Assembly: GCA_964576715.1 (NCBI GenBank)
Contig: CAZNWE010000045.1
Location: 1-34,874 of the forward strand
Reading direction: 5' to 3'
Source of the DNA: SLRI01 sp964576715
GTDB taxonomy: Bacteria; Pseudomonadota; Alphaproteobacteria; Geminicoccales; Geminicoccaceae
DNA length: 34,874 bases
The translations under genes and the position numbers were made by a program. Below are positions 17,754 through 25,868 of this stretch, piece after piece. Every line of letters starts with the position of its first letter. Position 1 is the first letter of the stretch. Under the pieces are notes generated by a model, which saw nothing but the letters and a program-made list of their open reading frames with translations, ran no database searches and was not told the DNA's origin.

Positions 17754-18658
17754 CCAGCGAAATCGGCTTTGTCGGCCTCGGCTCGATGGGGCTGCCGATG
17801 GCCAGGCAGCTGCTCGCTCGGGGCTTCACCGTCTTCGGCTTCGACGTGGCCAAGCCGGCACTCGAGGCCTTCGCCGCTGCCGGTGGGCAGCCGCAGGCCA
17901 GTCCCGAGGCGGTGGCCGACCGGGTGTCGCTCCTGCTCCTGGTCGTGGCGACGGCCGAGCAGGCCGAGGCGGCGCTGTTCGGGCCCGAGGGCGGGGCGGC
18001 CCTGCTCGGCGAGGGCGGGGTGGTCGTGCTGCACAGCACGGTGCCGCCGCCCTTCGTGCAGGCGCTCGGTGCCAGGCTCGACGAGATGGGCCTCGCCCTG
18101 CTCGATGCGCCGATCAGTGGTGGCCGGGCCGGGGCCGAGGCGGGCGCCCTCTCGGTCATGGCCTCGGGCAGCCCCGATGCCTTCGAGCTGGCGGGGCCCG
18201 CCTTGGGCGCGATGGCGAAGACCGTCTACCGCCTCGGCGACGCGCCCGGCATCGGCTCGACGATCAAGATGATCAACCAGCATCTGGCCGGTGTGCACAT
18301 CGCCGCCGCCTGCGAGGCGATGGCCTTGGGGACGGCCTGCGGTGCCGACCCGGACACGCTCTATGAGGTGATCTCGAACGCCGCCGGCAATTCCTGGATG
18401 TTCACGAACCGGGTGCCGCATATCCTGGCGCGCGATTTCACCCCGCTCTCGGCGGTCGAGATCTTCGTCAAGGATCTCGGCATCGTGCTGGAGACCGCAC
18501 AGGCGCGGCGCTTCCCATTGCCGATCGCGGCCGCGGCGCATCAGCAGTTTCTCGCGGCGGCGGGCGCCGGCTACGGCCGCGAGGACGACAGTGCCGTGGT
18601 CAAGGTCTACGAGCGGCTGACCGGCATCGAGGTCAAGGGCCATGGCCAGCAAGACTGA
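17750..18658 (+). CDS. ltnD: L-threonate dehydrogenase LtnD
   Basis: A 302-residue member of the 3-hydroxyisobutyrate/6-phosphogluconate dehydrogenase family, expected to oxidise L-threonate to 2-oxo-L-threonate with NAD. Visible are the Rossmann GLGSMG (10-14), DAPISGG (119-125), catalytic K173 in STIKMINQHLAGVHIAAACEAM, and the LtnD-typical NSWMFTNRVPHIL, SAVEIFVKDLGIVLET and AAGAGYGREDDSAVVKVYE. The expected partner isomerase (OtnI) may be the hyi-like gene at 821-1603. The kinase (OtnK) and aldolase (OtnC) are not in the window. It is translationally coupled to the nitrilase gene and overlaps the AI-2E permease gene by 17 bases. Confidence 0.87.
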   Translation: MTSEIGFVGLGSMGLPMARQLLARGFTVFGFDVAKPALEAFAAAGGQPQASPEAVADRVSLLLLVVATAEQAEAALFGPEGGAALLGEGGVVVLHSTVPPPFVQALGARLDEMGLALLDAPISGGRAGAEAGALSVMASGSPDAFELAGPALGAMAKTVYRLGDAPGIGSTIKMINQHLAGVHIAAACEAMALGTACGADPDTLYEVISNAAGNSWMFTNRVPHILARDFTPLSAVEIFVKDLGIVLETAQARRFPLPIAAAAHQQFLAAAGAGYGREDDSAVVKVYERLTGIEVKGHGQQD

Positions 18659-19811
18659 ACGACTGACGCCCACGCCGCGCCGCTTTTTCGGCGTCGGCAC
18701 CCGGCTGAACGAGGTCGCGGGCTGGTTCCTGCTCGTGCTCCTGGGCTTCGGCTGCCTGCTCGTGCTGCGGCCGTTCTTCTCGTCGCTGCTCTGGGCCACG
18801 ATTCTGGTGTTCTCGACCTGGCCCTTGCACCAGCGGCTCAAGGGTCTGCTCGGTGGCCGCAACCTGCCGGCGTCGCTGTTGATGACGCTGGTGCTGGCGG
18901 CAGCCCTCGTCGTGCCGATGGCGCTCCTCGCCAACGCGCTCGCCGATACCGCCGAGGGTGCCTTCGTGCAACTCCGCCTGCGCTTCGGTACCGACCCCGA
19001 GTTGGGCATCGCCAGCCCGCCGGGGTGGGTCGCCAGCGTGCCGCTCGTGGGTGATCTGCTCGCCGATCTCTGGCGCGCTCTCGTCACCAACACCGGCGAC
19101 CTGCTCGGCACGCTGATGCCCTATGTGGCGCCGTTGCGCGATGCGGCGATCCGCGGCGGGCTCGGGCTCGGCCGCGGCATTATCGAGCTCGCGGTGAGCG
19201 TGCTCGTCGCCTTCTTCCTCTATCGCGACGGTGCCCAGGCGGCCGAGCTGTTGCACCGCTCGATCGGCAGCGTGGTCGGCGAGCGCGCCAAGCACCTGAT
19301 CGAGGTCGCCGCCGGGACGATCAGGAGCGTGGTCTACGGGGTCATCGGCACGGCGATGATCCAGGCGATGCTCGCACTCTTCGGCTTCTGGCTCCTGGCG
19401 GTGCCGCAGCCGTTCCTGCTTGCGACCTGTGTCTTCATACTCGGCCTCTTCCCGGTCGCCGGCTCCTCGCTGGTCTGGATCCCGGTGGTGATCTGGCAGT
19501 TGACGACCGGCCAATTGATCGCCGCCCTGGTGATGGCGGTCTATGGCATCCTGATCATCGGCGGCGTCGACAACTTCCTCAAGCCCTACCTGATCAGCCG
19601 CGGCAGCCGGATGCCGTTCCTCTTGGTCTTCTTCGGCGTCATCGGCGGGGTCATGACCTTCGGCATCCTCGGTATTTTCCTCGGGCCGATGCTGCTGGCA
19701 CTGGGCCTCGCCCTGACCCGCGAGTGGCTGGAGATGCAAGGCGTAGCGCAGCGCCAGGCGAGCGAAGCCGGGCGCTCGGCAGGGTCACCGCGCGACATCG
19801 CGGAAAATTGA
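18642..19811 (+). CDS. AI-2E-family transporter (PerM/YdiK type)
   Basis: A 389-residue inner-membrane protein of the AI-2E exporter family. Two helices near the N-terminus (about 24-60), one around 80-100, a cytoplasmic/amphipathic stretch (about 105-165), then helices around 175-195 and a cluster from about 225 to 360. Family motifs include GVIGTAMIQAMLALFGFWLLAVPQPFLLA, FPVAGSSLVWIPVVIWQ, DNFLKPYLIS and GVMTFGILGIFLGPMLLAL. A few members export AI-2 or are sodium/proton antiporters; substrate here unknown. It is the last gene of the galM operon, overlapping ltnD by 17 bases. Confidence 0.9.
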   Translation: MASKTERLTPTPRRFFGVGTRLNEVAGWFLLVLLGFGCLLVLRPFFSSLLWATILVFSTWPLHQRLKGLLGGRNLPASLLMTLVLAAALVVPMALLANALADTAEGAFVQLRLRFGTDPELGIASPPGWVASVPLVGDLLADLWRALVTNTGDLLGTLMPYVAPLRDAAIRGGLGLGRGIIELAVSVLVAFFLYRDGAQAAELLHRSIGSVVGERAKHLIEVAAGTIRSVVYGVIGTAMIQAMLALFGFWLLAVPQPFLLATCVFILGLFPVAGSSLVWIPVVIWQLTTGQLIAALVMAVYGILIIGGVDNFLKPYLISRGSRMPFLLVFFGVIGGVMTFGILGIFLGPMLLALGLALTREWLEMQGVAQRQASEAGRSAGSPRDIAEN

Positions 19812-19888
19812 CGCCCACCCGCGCAACGCCTACCACCCTCGGCAGCACCGCAAGGGCTTGTCGACCGCCCCAGAGCAACAGAGCCATC

Positions 19889-22159
19889 ATGCCCGAAAAC
19901 CCTGCGCACAGCCTGGGCCTCGAGCGTCCCGATCGCTGGCCCTTCTTCCGCGAGCGGCCGACCCGCGTCGTCCTCGACGTGCGCCCCGGACACCAGCCAA
20001 AGGAGCTGCCGCCGGTGCGCATCTTCCTCGGCACCGAGGAGGCGCAATACCGCGCCGAGCGCATCTTCTTCTACTCGGTCGAAAAGGTCCGTGATCCCGG
20101 GCGGGTCTACGAGATCCATCTGATGAAGAACGTGGTCGGCTTCGACCGCTCGAAATGGCGGACCGGCTTCACCAACTATCGCTACGCCATCCCGGAATGG
20201 GCCGGCGGCCAGGGCCGCGCCATCTACAACGACGTCGACCAGATCTATCTCGCCGACCCCGCACTCCTGTTCGATCTCGAGATGGGCAATCACGGCTATC
20301 TCGCCATCTCGGCCAAGGACACCTCGGTCATGCTGATCGACTGCGGCCGGATGGTCGATCTCTGGAACATCGAGACGGCCTCCACGCTCGGCAAGCACGC
20401 GCTGATCGACAAGCCCTCCTCGACCCCGGGCCTTTGGGGCGAGCTCGACGGCCACTGGAACGCCCGCGACCAGGAATATGTCGAGGGGCGGACCAAGTGC
20501 CTGCACTATACCGCCTTGCACCAGCAGCCCTGGGAGCCGTTCCCCGAGGTCTTTTCCTACCACCCGAACCCGTTGGCCTATGTCTGGCACGACCTCGAGC
20601 GCGCTGCCGATGCCGAGGACTACGAGGTCTTCTCGAGCGACGCCCAAAGCCCGGACTTCGCCGCGGCGCTGGCCCACAGACCCAGTGCGGTCGAGGCGCC
20701 GGCACCGGGTCGGCTGGCGGCGTCGCTGGCGAACGAACTCGGGGTGCGAGACGTGCTCGAGGTCGGCTGGAGCGGTGCCGACGCTGCTGCACCGCTGGCC
20801 CCGGAACTCGTGACCAAAAGGCTCGAGCTCGACGCGACGACCACCTGGCCCGAGGCGGCGGCCGATGCGGTGGTGGCGCACGGCGTCTTGGCCCAGCTGC
20901 CACCGGCGGACCTGCCCTGGCTCCTGCACCGCTTGTTCAAGGCCGCGCGCAAGCTCGTGCATGTCGATGCCGTGGGCACAGCGGCCAAGGGGCTCGGCAG
21001 TGCCGACTGGTGGCGCCAACGCCTCGACGAGATCAGCGCTCGCCATCGGGGCAAGAGCTGGAGCCTCGTGGTTGCCGACAAGACGGCTTCGATCCCGGGC
21101 ACGGTTCGACAGTTCGGTCTGGGCACGCGCGAGCTGCCCGAACGGGGCACCGTATGGGCGCTGCTCGACGGCAAGCCGGCGCACGATGCGCAGGTGCGAG
21201 CCCTCGCCGATGCCATCGGCTACGCGGTGGTCGAAAAGCCGCTCGAGACCGGTCTGTTCGGTGCCGTCGCCGCCCCGCGGGGGACCATCGACGGACCCTT
21301 TCCGGACTTGGTCATCGCCGCCGGGCCGGATGCCGGGGCAATCGCCCGCTCGATCAAGACGCAGAGCCGTGCGGTGACCCGGGCGGTGCAAATCGGTGCT
21401 GCGGGGGCGGCGTTCGAGCATTTCGACCTCGTCGTCGCCAACCCGGCCGAACGGCTGCCGATCCGCCCCAACACGGTGCAGATTACCGCTCCCTTGTGCC
21501 AGACGAATGGCCATGCCACGCCGCCGGCCGACGGCCGGACCCTGGCGATCCTCACGCCGGTCGCCCGGCCCTATCGCCGCACGCCCGAGGCGGCGGCGGC
21601 GCTCGGCCGGGCGCTGGCCGAGGACCAGGGCCGGGCCAAGGCCGTCTATGTGGCGCCCGGGGTCGCCGATGCGGCGCGAGCGGCGGTGCTCCGGGAGGCC
21701 GGCGACGCCCGGGTGATCAACGGCGAGACGACGCTGGACGAGGCCATTGCCGAAGCTGGGCGGCTGGTCACCCATGGCGACGATCCGCTGACCTTGGGCC
21801 GGCTCTGTGCCAGCGGCAAGCCGGTCCTGCTCGTTCCGCTGCCCTACTGGTACGACGCGATCCCCGGCAGCAAGCCGGTGCTCGCCCTGTTGACGCTCTT
21901 GATCGGCGGCGGGACCAGCTATCGGGGCACACCGCACCAGCAGCATGCGCTCGGCCGGCTGATCGACCAGCTGATCGCCCGAGGCTGGCTGCGCCTGCCC
22001 TGCGATCCGGCGCGGCTGCAGCGGGCCTTGATCGCCCGCGGCCTGTTGCAGCGGCAGGGGGCCGACGCGGTCATCGCCTCGCCGCATCCACTCGACGACG
22101 CGACGCGCGTGGTCGAGGCGATCCGCCGGGTCCTGACACGGCTGCCGCAGGCTGCCTGA
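19889..22159 (+). CDS. Three-part protein: glycosyltransferase-like, methyltransferase-like and ELM1 domains
   Basis: A 756-residue soluble protein. Residues about 20-250 look like a GT-A glycosyltransferase: FRERPTRVVLDVRPG, PVRIFLGTEEAQYRAERIFFYSV, EIHLMKNVVGFDRSKW and the DxD-like NDVD (114-117) in IYNDVDQIYLADPALLFDL, as in GT8-like enzymes. Residues about 275-415 resemble a degenerate class I methyltransferase (VRDVLEVGWSGADAA, then DAVVAHGVLAQLPPADLPWLLHRLFKAARKLVHVD), with the glycine motif poorly kept. Residues about 420-756 are an ELM1 domain: TVWALLDGKPAHDAQVRALADAIGY, FPDLVIAAGPDAGAIARSIKTQSR, FDLVVANPAERLPIRPN. The ATG at 19889 is chosen although its ribosome-binding site is weak, because upstream translation runs back into the previous gene. 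Likely a glycoconjugate-modifying enzyme (inference). Confidence 0.8.
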   Translation: MPENPAHSLGLERPDRWPFFRERPTRVVLDVRPGHQPKELPPVRIFLGTEEAQYRAERIFFYSVEKVRDPGRVYEIHLMKNVVGFDRSKWRTGFTNYRYAIPEWAGGQGRAIYNDVDQIYLADPALLFDLEMGNHGYLAISAKDTSVMLIDCGRMVDLWNIETASTLGKHALIDKPSSTPGLWGELDGHWNARDQEYVEGRTKCLHYTALHQQPWEPFPEVFSYHPNPLAYVWHDLERAADAEDYEVFSSDAQSPDFAAALAHRPSAVEAPAPGRLAASLANELGVRDVLEVGWSGADAAAPLAPELVTKRLELDATTTWPEAAADAVVAHGVLAQLPPADLPWLLHRLFKAARKLVHVDAVGTAAKGLGSADWWRQRLDEISARHRGKSWSLVVADKTASIPGTVRQFGLGTRELPERGTVWALLDGKPAHDAQVRALADAIGYAVVEKPLETGLFGAVAAPRGTIDGPFPDLVIAAGPDAGAIARSIKTQSRAVTRAVQIGAAGAAFEHFDLVVANPAERLPIRPNTVQITAPLCQTNGHATPPADGRTLAILTPVARPYRRTPEAAAALGRALAEDQGRAKAVYVAPGVADAARAAVLREAGDARVINGETTLDEAIAEAGRLVTHGDDPLTLGRLCASGKPVLLVPLPYWYDAIPGSKPVLALLTLLIGGGTSYRGTPHQQHALGRLIDQLIARGWLRLPCDPARLQRALIARGLLQRQGADAVIASPHPLDDATRVVEAIRRVLTRLPQAA

Positions 22160-22339
22160 CCGCAGCCGGGTGATGGTGACGCAGCACCTCCTCCCGGGCG
22201 CAAAACGCCACGGCCATCTTGCCCCGACTTCGGCTTGGCATTAAGCGTCGAAGCCCACGTATTTCGTCGTCTGCCTGGCAACCAAAGCATGCTGATCGCA
22301 TCGGGACCCTGGAGCGAGCAGGTGGGCGCGCTCGACAAG

Positions 22340-22840
22340 ATGAGCCTCGGCGACCTGGTTCGATCCTGCTGCACCCATCACTCGATCCGGGCCGCTCTCC
22401 GGTTGGCCATGGCCGCCACCGCGGCACCGTTTTTTCTGTCGACGGGCAGCGGGCAGCCGATCCTGGCGGCGGTCGTCATCGTCGTGGTCTGTCCTCTGGC
22501 CGAGCACTTGATCCACCGTTTCGTCGGGCCCCTGACCTCGCCGGCCAGGCACCCGGCCACGGCTCCGATGTGGCAGCGGCGCCGCGACGACCATCACCAG
22601 CGCCCGCCAGACCTTTCGCCGCGGCGCGGCGCGCACTGCACCACGCTGCCGGCCATCGCGCTCATCGCCTTGCCGACGGGCTGGTCGGTCGCCGGTTCGG
22701 CCGGCGGCCACCTGCGTCAGCAAAGCAAATTCGCGCCCACCACAAACCTTGGAAACGGCGGCTTCGGCACGCTTGCTGTCCAGCCCGAAAACCAGCCGAA
22801 GAACGCCACCGTCCACGATCGCGGCGACACGATCGCGGCC
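22340..22840 (+). pseudogene. Decayed sterol desaturase/fatty acid hydroxylase family gene
   Basis: The first part reads in one frame: MSLGDLVRSCCTHHSIRAAL, a hydrophobic block, then CPLAEHLIHRFVGPL (first His cluster, normally EWLIHVF), QRRRDDHHQRPPDLS (second cluster, normally KHRxHHRDPxDL) and a second hydrophobic block to about 22710. The third His cluster survives as RAHHK in another frame (about 22730), GNGGFGTL follows in the first frame, and the usual C-terminal tail survives as LLSSPKTSRRTPPSTI in the third (to about 22825). The segment between the second hydrophobic block and the third cluster is largely lost. Two or more frameshifts plus a deletion mean no active enzyme. It lies directly upstream of the ceramide-synthase-like gene, so it may be a lost lipid hydroxylase of that cluster. 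Confidence 0.55.
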
Positions 22841-22958
22841 AGGCGGCGGTGGCTATGGCGCGCCGGGCTGTCGGCGGACAGCGACGCCTGCCGCCGTCAT
22901 CGTGGCACCGCTCGCGGCCGGCGATGCAGGTAGACCCGGCAATGCAGGTGTACAGGGG

Positions 22959-24110
22959 GTGACCGCCGGGCAGCGGTCGACGATCGCGATCCAAACGGTG
23001 CACGACCGCGCCGACCTGAAGGCGTTCATCGGTGCAACCCGGTCGATCTACGCCGACGACCCGAACTGGGTGCAGCCGCTCACGGTCGAACGGCTCGATC
23101 ACCTGGATGCGACGAAGAATCCGTCGCTTCGCGACATCGAGGCCTGCTATTGGCTGGTGCTGAGCGATGGCCGGCCGGTCGGGCGGATCTCGGCCCAGGT
23201 CAACCGGGCGCATCTGGAGCGCTACGACGATGCCACCGGGCAGTTCGGCTTTCTCGATGCGGTCGATGACGGCGAGGTGTTCGGGCTGTTGATCGAGACT
23301 GCCGCCACGTGGTTGCGGTTGCGCGGCATGGCCCGGATGCAGGGCCCGTTCAGCCTGTCGATCAACGACGAGAGCGGCACGCTGGTCGACGGTTTCGACA
23401 CCCCGCCTTGTCTGATGATGCCGCATGGCCGCCCGTTCTACGATGCCCGGTTGCGCGAGCAGGGGTGCGCCAAGGCGAAGGACCTTTTGGCCTATCGGAT
23501 CGACGTCCAGGCCCCGTTTCCGGCGGCGGCCGGCAAGCTGATCGAGCGGACCCGGGCGACCGGCGGGCTCGTCGTTCGACCGCTGGACATGGCCCGCTAT
23601 ACCGACGAAATCCGTCTCATTGTCGACATCTTCAACGATGCCTGGGCCGAGAACTGGAACTTCATCCCGTTCGGCGATGCCGAGGCACAATATCTGGCCA
23701 AGAGCATTCGACCGCTGGTCGACAGCGGCTCCTTCGCCATCGCCGAGCTCGATGGCGAGCCGGTCGCCATGACGGTCACCCTGCCCAATATCAACGAGGC
23801 GATCGTCGATCTCGACGGCCGCCTGCTCCCCTTCGGCTGGGCCAAGCTGCTCTGGCGGCTCAAGGTCACGGGCCTGAAGAGCGGGCGGATGCCGCTGATG
23901 GGGCTCAGGCGCGCCTGGCACGGCACGCTCAAGGGGGCCGCAGCGGCACTCGCTGTCATCGAGGCGATTCGCGCCTATCATGCGGGCCGTGGCGTCATCG
24001 AGGGCGAGCTCAGCTGGGTGCTCGAGGACAATGTCGCCATTCAGCGGCTCATCGAGGCGGTGGGTGCTGTGCCCTACAAGACCTATCGAGTCTACGAGAA
24101 GGCGCTCTGA
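22959..24110 (+). CDS. GNAT-fold acyltransferase, YghO / bacterial ceramide synthase-like
   Basis: About 383 residues of the YghO-type GNAT family: DLKAFIGATRSIYADDPNWVQPL (about 15-37), GRPVGRISAQVNRAHLERY, FGFLDAVDDGEVFGLLIETAATWLRLRGM, GPFSLSINDESGTLVDGFDTPPCLMMPHGRPFYDARLREQG (about 125-165) and a second GNAT-like half from about 205 that ends LEDNVAIQRLIEAVGAVPYKTYRVYEK. The bacterial ceramide synthase of Caulobacter (bCerS), which N-acylates a sphingoid base, belongs to this family, so that is the working call. Other N-acylations are possible. The likely start is GTG 22959 with AGGTG about ten bases upstream; no ATG fits. It is the first intact gene of a seven-gene run in which adjacent genes overlap or lie at most 13 bases apart. 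Confidence 0.78.
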   Translation: MTAGQRSTIAIQTVHDRADLKAFIGATRSIYADDPNWVQPLTVERLDHLDATKNPSLRDIEACYWLVLSDGRPVGRISAQVNRAHLERYDDATGQFGFLDAVDDGEVFGLLIETAATWLRLRGMARMQGPFSLSINDESGTLVDGFDTPPCLMMPHGRPFYDARLREQGCAKAKDLLAYRIDVQAPFPAAAGKLIERTRATGGLVVRPLDMARYTDEIRLIVDIFNDAWAENWNFIPFGDAEAQYLAKSIRPLVDSGSFAIAELDGEPVAMTVTLPNINEAIVDLDGRLLPFGWAKLLWRLKVTGLKSGRMPLMGLRRAWHGTLKGAAAALAVIEAIRAYHAGRGVIEGELSWVLEDNVAIQRLIEAVGAVPYKTYRVYEKAL

Positions 24111-24111
24111 G

Positions 24112-24888
24112 ATGGCAACCGAGGCGCTGACGGCGCTCGTGCTCGCCGGTGAACGCCCGGAAGGCGATCCCATGGCGAGGACGGCCGGGGTGGCGCTCAA
24201 GGCGTTGTTGCCGGTTGCCGGCACGCCGATGCTGCGCCGGGTGATCGGGGCGTTGCGGGCGACGGCCGGGATCGGCCGGATCGCCGTCAGCATTCCCGAC
24301 CCCCCTGCCGTCACCGATCCCGGCATCGAGACCCTGCTGACCGAGCCGTCGCCGAGCCTGTCGGTTCTGGCCGCCGTCGACCGGCTGTCGACCCCGCTTT
24401 TGGTCACGACCGCCGATCACGCGCTCTTGACCCCCGAGATCGTTGGCCGGTTCATCGCGGCCGCGGCTGCGGCGCATGATGCCGACATCGTGGTGGGGCT
24501 GGTCGAGCGGGCGAGCATCGAGGCGGTCGTGCCCGAGACGAAGCGGACCTACTGGCGGTTTCGCGACGGGCAGGTCTCGGGCGCCAATCTCTATTATCTG
24601 CGGACACCGCAGGCCCGGGCCGCCATCGCATTTTGGCGGCGGGTCGAGAGCGACCGCAAGCGGCCGTGGCGCATCGCCAAGGCGTTCGGGCCGGCGCTGC
24701 TGCTCGGCTATCTTCTCGGCCGGCAGACGCTGGATCAGGCGATGCTTCAGGCGTCGGCGCGGCTCGGCTGTCGGGTCGGGGCGGTTGTCCTGCCATTTGG
24801 TGAGGCGGCGATCGACGTCGACAAGCCGGCCGATCTCGCCCTCGTCGAGCGGCTGCTGGCGGCCCGCGATGCGGCGTTCGCCCCATGA
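24112..24888 (+). CDS. MobA-like nucleotidyltransferase
   Basis: A 258-residue protein with the GT-A-like nucleotidyltransferase fold. LTALVLAGERPEGDPMAR (6-23) replaces the usual LAGGxGxRM loop, followed by KALLPVAGTPMLRRVI (31-46) with the conserved Lys, and TTADHALLTPE (about 99-109) with the metal-binding Asp. IDVDKPADLALVERLL near the C-terminus is the usual final motif of CTP/GTP transferases (D-x-D-x-P-x-D). It probably transfers a nucleotide to a phosphorylated head-group precursor (inference); molybdenum cofactor work is unlikely in this context. GAGAAGG precedes the ATG, 1 base after the GNAT stop; the stop overlaps the phosphoesterase start. Confidence 0.83.
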   Translation: MATEALTALVLAGERPEGDPMARTAGVALKALLPVAGTPMLRRVIGALRATAGIGRIAVSIPDPPAVTDPGIETLLTEPSPSLSVLAAVDRLSTPLLVTTADHALLTPEIVGRFIAAAAAAHDADIVVGLVERASIEAVVPETKRTYWRFRDGQVSGANLYYLRTPQARAAIAFWRRVESDRKRPWRIAKAFGPALLLGYLLGRQTLDQAMLQASARLGCRVGAVVLPFGEAAIDVDKPADLALVERLLAARDAAFAP

Positions 24889-25868
24889 GCCTGGTTGATC
24901 TCGCCCATCTCACCGACGTCCATCTCGGTCCGCTGCCCCGGGCGCGCCTCGCCGAGCTCGCGAGCAAGCGGGTCTTCGGCTACCTCTCCTGGCATCGTCG
25001 CCGTCACCGGCTGCACCGGCTCGACGTCCTGGATGCGCTGGCGACCGATCTTGCCGCCGACCCGCCGGACCACATCGCCGTCACCGGCGATCTGGTCAAC
25101 ATCGCGCTGCCGGCCGAGTTCGAGCAGGCCGCCCGGTGGCTGGCGGCCATGGCCGAGCCGGCCCGGCTGACGCTGGTGCCCGGCAATCACGACGCCTATG
25201 CCGGCCGCAGCTACCCGCAAGGCTGGGTGCGGTGGCGAGACTACATGCGGGGCGACGAGCCGGCGCTCGCCGGCAGTTTCCCGTTCGTCCGCCGACTGCA
25301 TGAGCGACTGGCACTGGTCGGGCTGTCGAGCGCGGTGCCGAGCGGCATCGGCTTCGCCACTGGGCGCGTCGGCCCGGCCCAGCTCCAGGCCCTCGACCGC
25401 GTGCTGGATGAGCTCGGCCGGGCAGCCGTCTGCCGTGTCGTCCTGCTCCACCATCCGCCGCTCGGGTCGACGATCTCGCGGCGTCGTGGGCTGCGCGACG
25501 AGGCGGCGTTGCGCGCCGTAATCGCGCGGCGCGGTGCCGAACTCGTGCTCTCCGGTCACGAGCACGTGTTCCTCTTCGGCAGCCTGCCGGGGCCCGACCG
25601 GGCGGTGCCGGTGGTGGTCGGCCCGTCCGCTTCACTCGCCCAGCAGCATCCGGAACCCGGCGGCTATCTGCGTTACGCCATCGAGCTCGAGCCGAGGATC
25701 CCCGACCTGATCCTGCAGCTGCGGCGCTACGAGCCGCGGACCGGCGCACTCGCGGTCGAGCGGACCATGCGGATCGTCCAGGCCGGTACGGGCGTCGAGC
25801 TCCGGCCGGCGTCCTGGCCGGTGCGACAGCGCGCCGCCGCCGCGCCAGCACTCCTGGGCAATGACTGA
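24885..25868 (+). CDS. Metallophosphoesterase (calcineurin-like)
   Basis: A 327-residue calcineurin-like phosphoesterase with the complete metal-binding set: D-x-H in LTDVHLG (D11, H13), GDLVN (about 68-72), GNHDAY, HHPPLG and GHEHVF. No signal peptide, so a cytoplasmic two-metal phosphatase or phosphodiesterase. Placed between a nucleotidyltransferase and lipid-transport genes, it may hydrolyse a nucleotide-lipid or phospho-head-group intermediate, by analogy with LpxH/LpxG-type enzymes (inference). Overlaps: ATGA with the gene before, TGATG with lptF after. Confidence 0.88.
   Translation: MSLVDLAHLTDVHLGPLPRARLAELASKRVFGYLSWHRRRHRLHRLDVLDALATDLAADPPDHIAVTGDLVNIALPAEFEQAARWLAAMAEPARLTLVPGNHDAYAGRSYPQGWVRWRDYMRGDEPALAGSFPFVRRLHERLALVGLSSAVPSGIGFATGRVGPAQLQALDRVLDELGRAAVCRVVLLHHPPLGSTISRRRGLRDEAALRAVIARRGAELVLSGHEHVFLFGSLPGPDRAVPVVVGPSASLAQQHPEPGGYLRYAIELEPRIPDLILQLRRYEPRTGALAVERTMRIVQAGTGVELRPASWPVRQRAAAAPALLGND

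Noticed and set aside
19586..22087. 833-codon minus-strand open frame opposite the ELM1 fusion gene
   Set aside because: Arg/Gly-rich composition with no recognisable domain; it also runs through the 3' end of the AI-2E permease gene on the other strand.
24112..24888. Molybdenum cofactor guanylyltransferase MobA
   Set aside because: The glycine-rich nucleotide loop is atypical, no molybdopterin genes are near, and the gene is embedded in a lipid operon.
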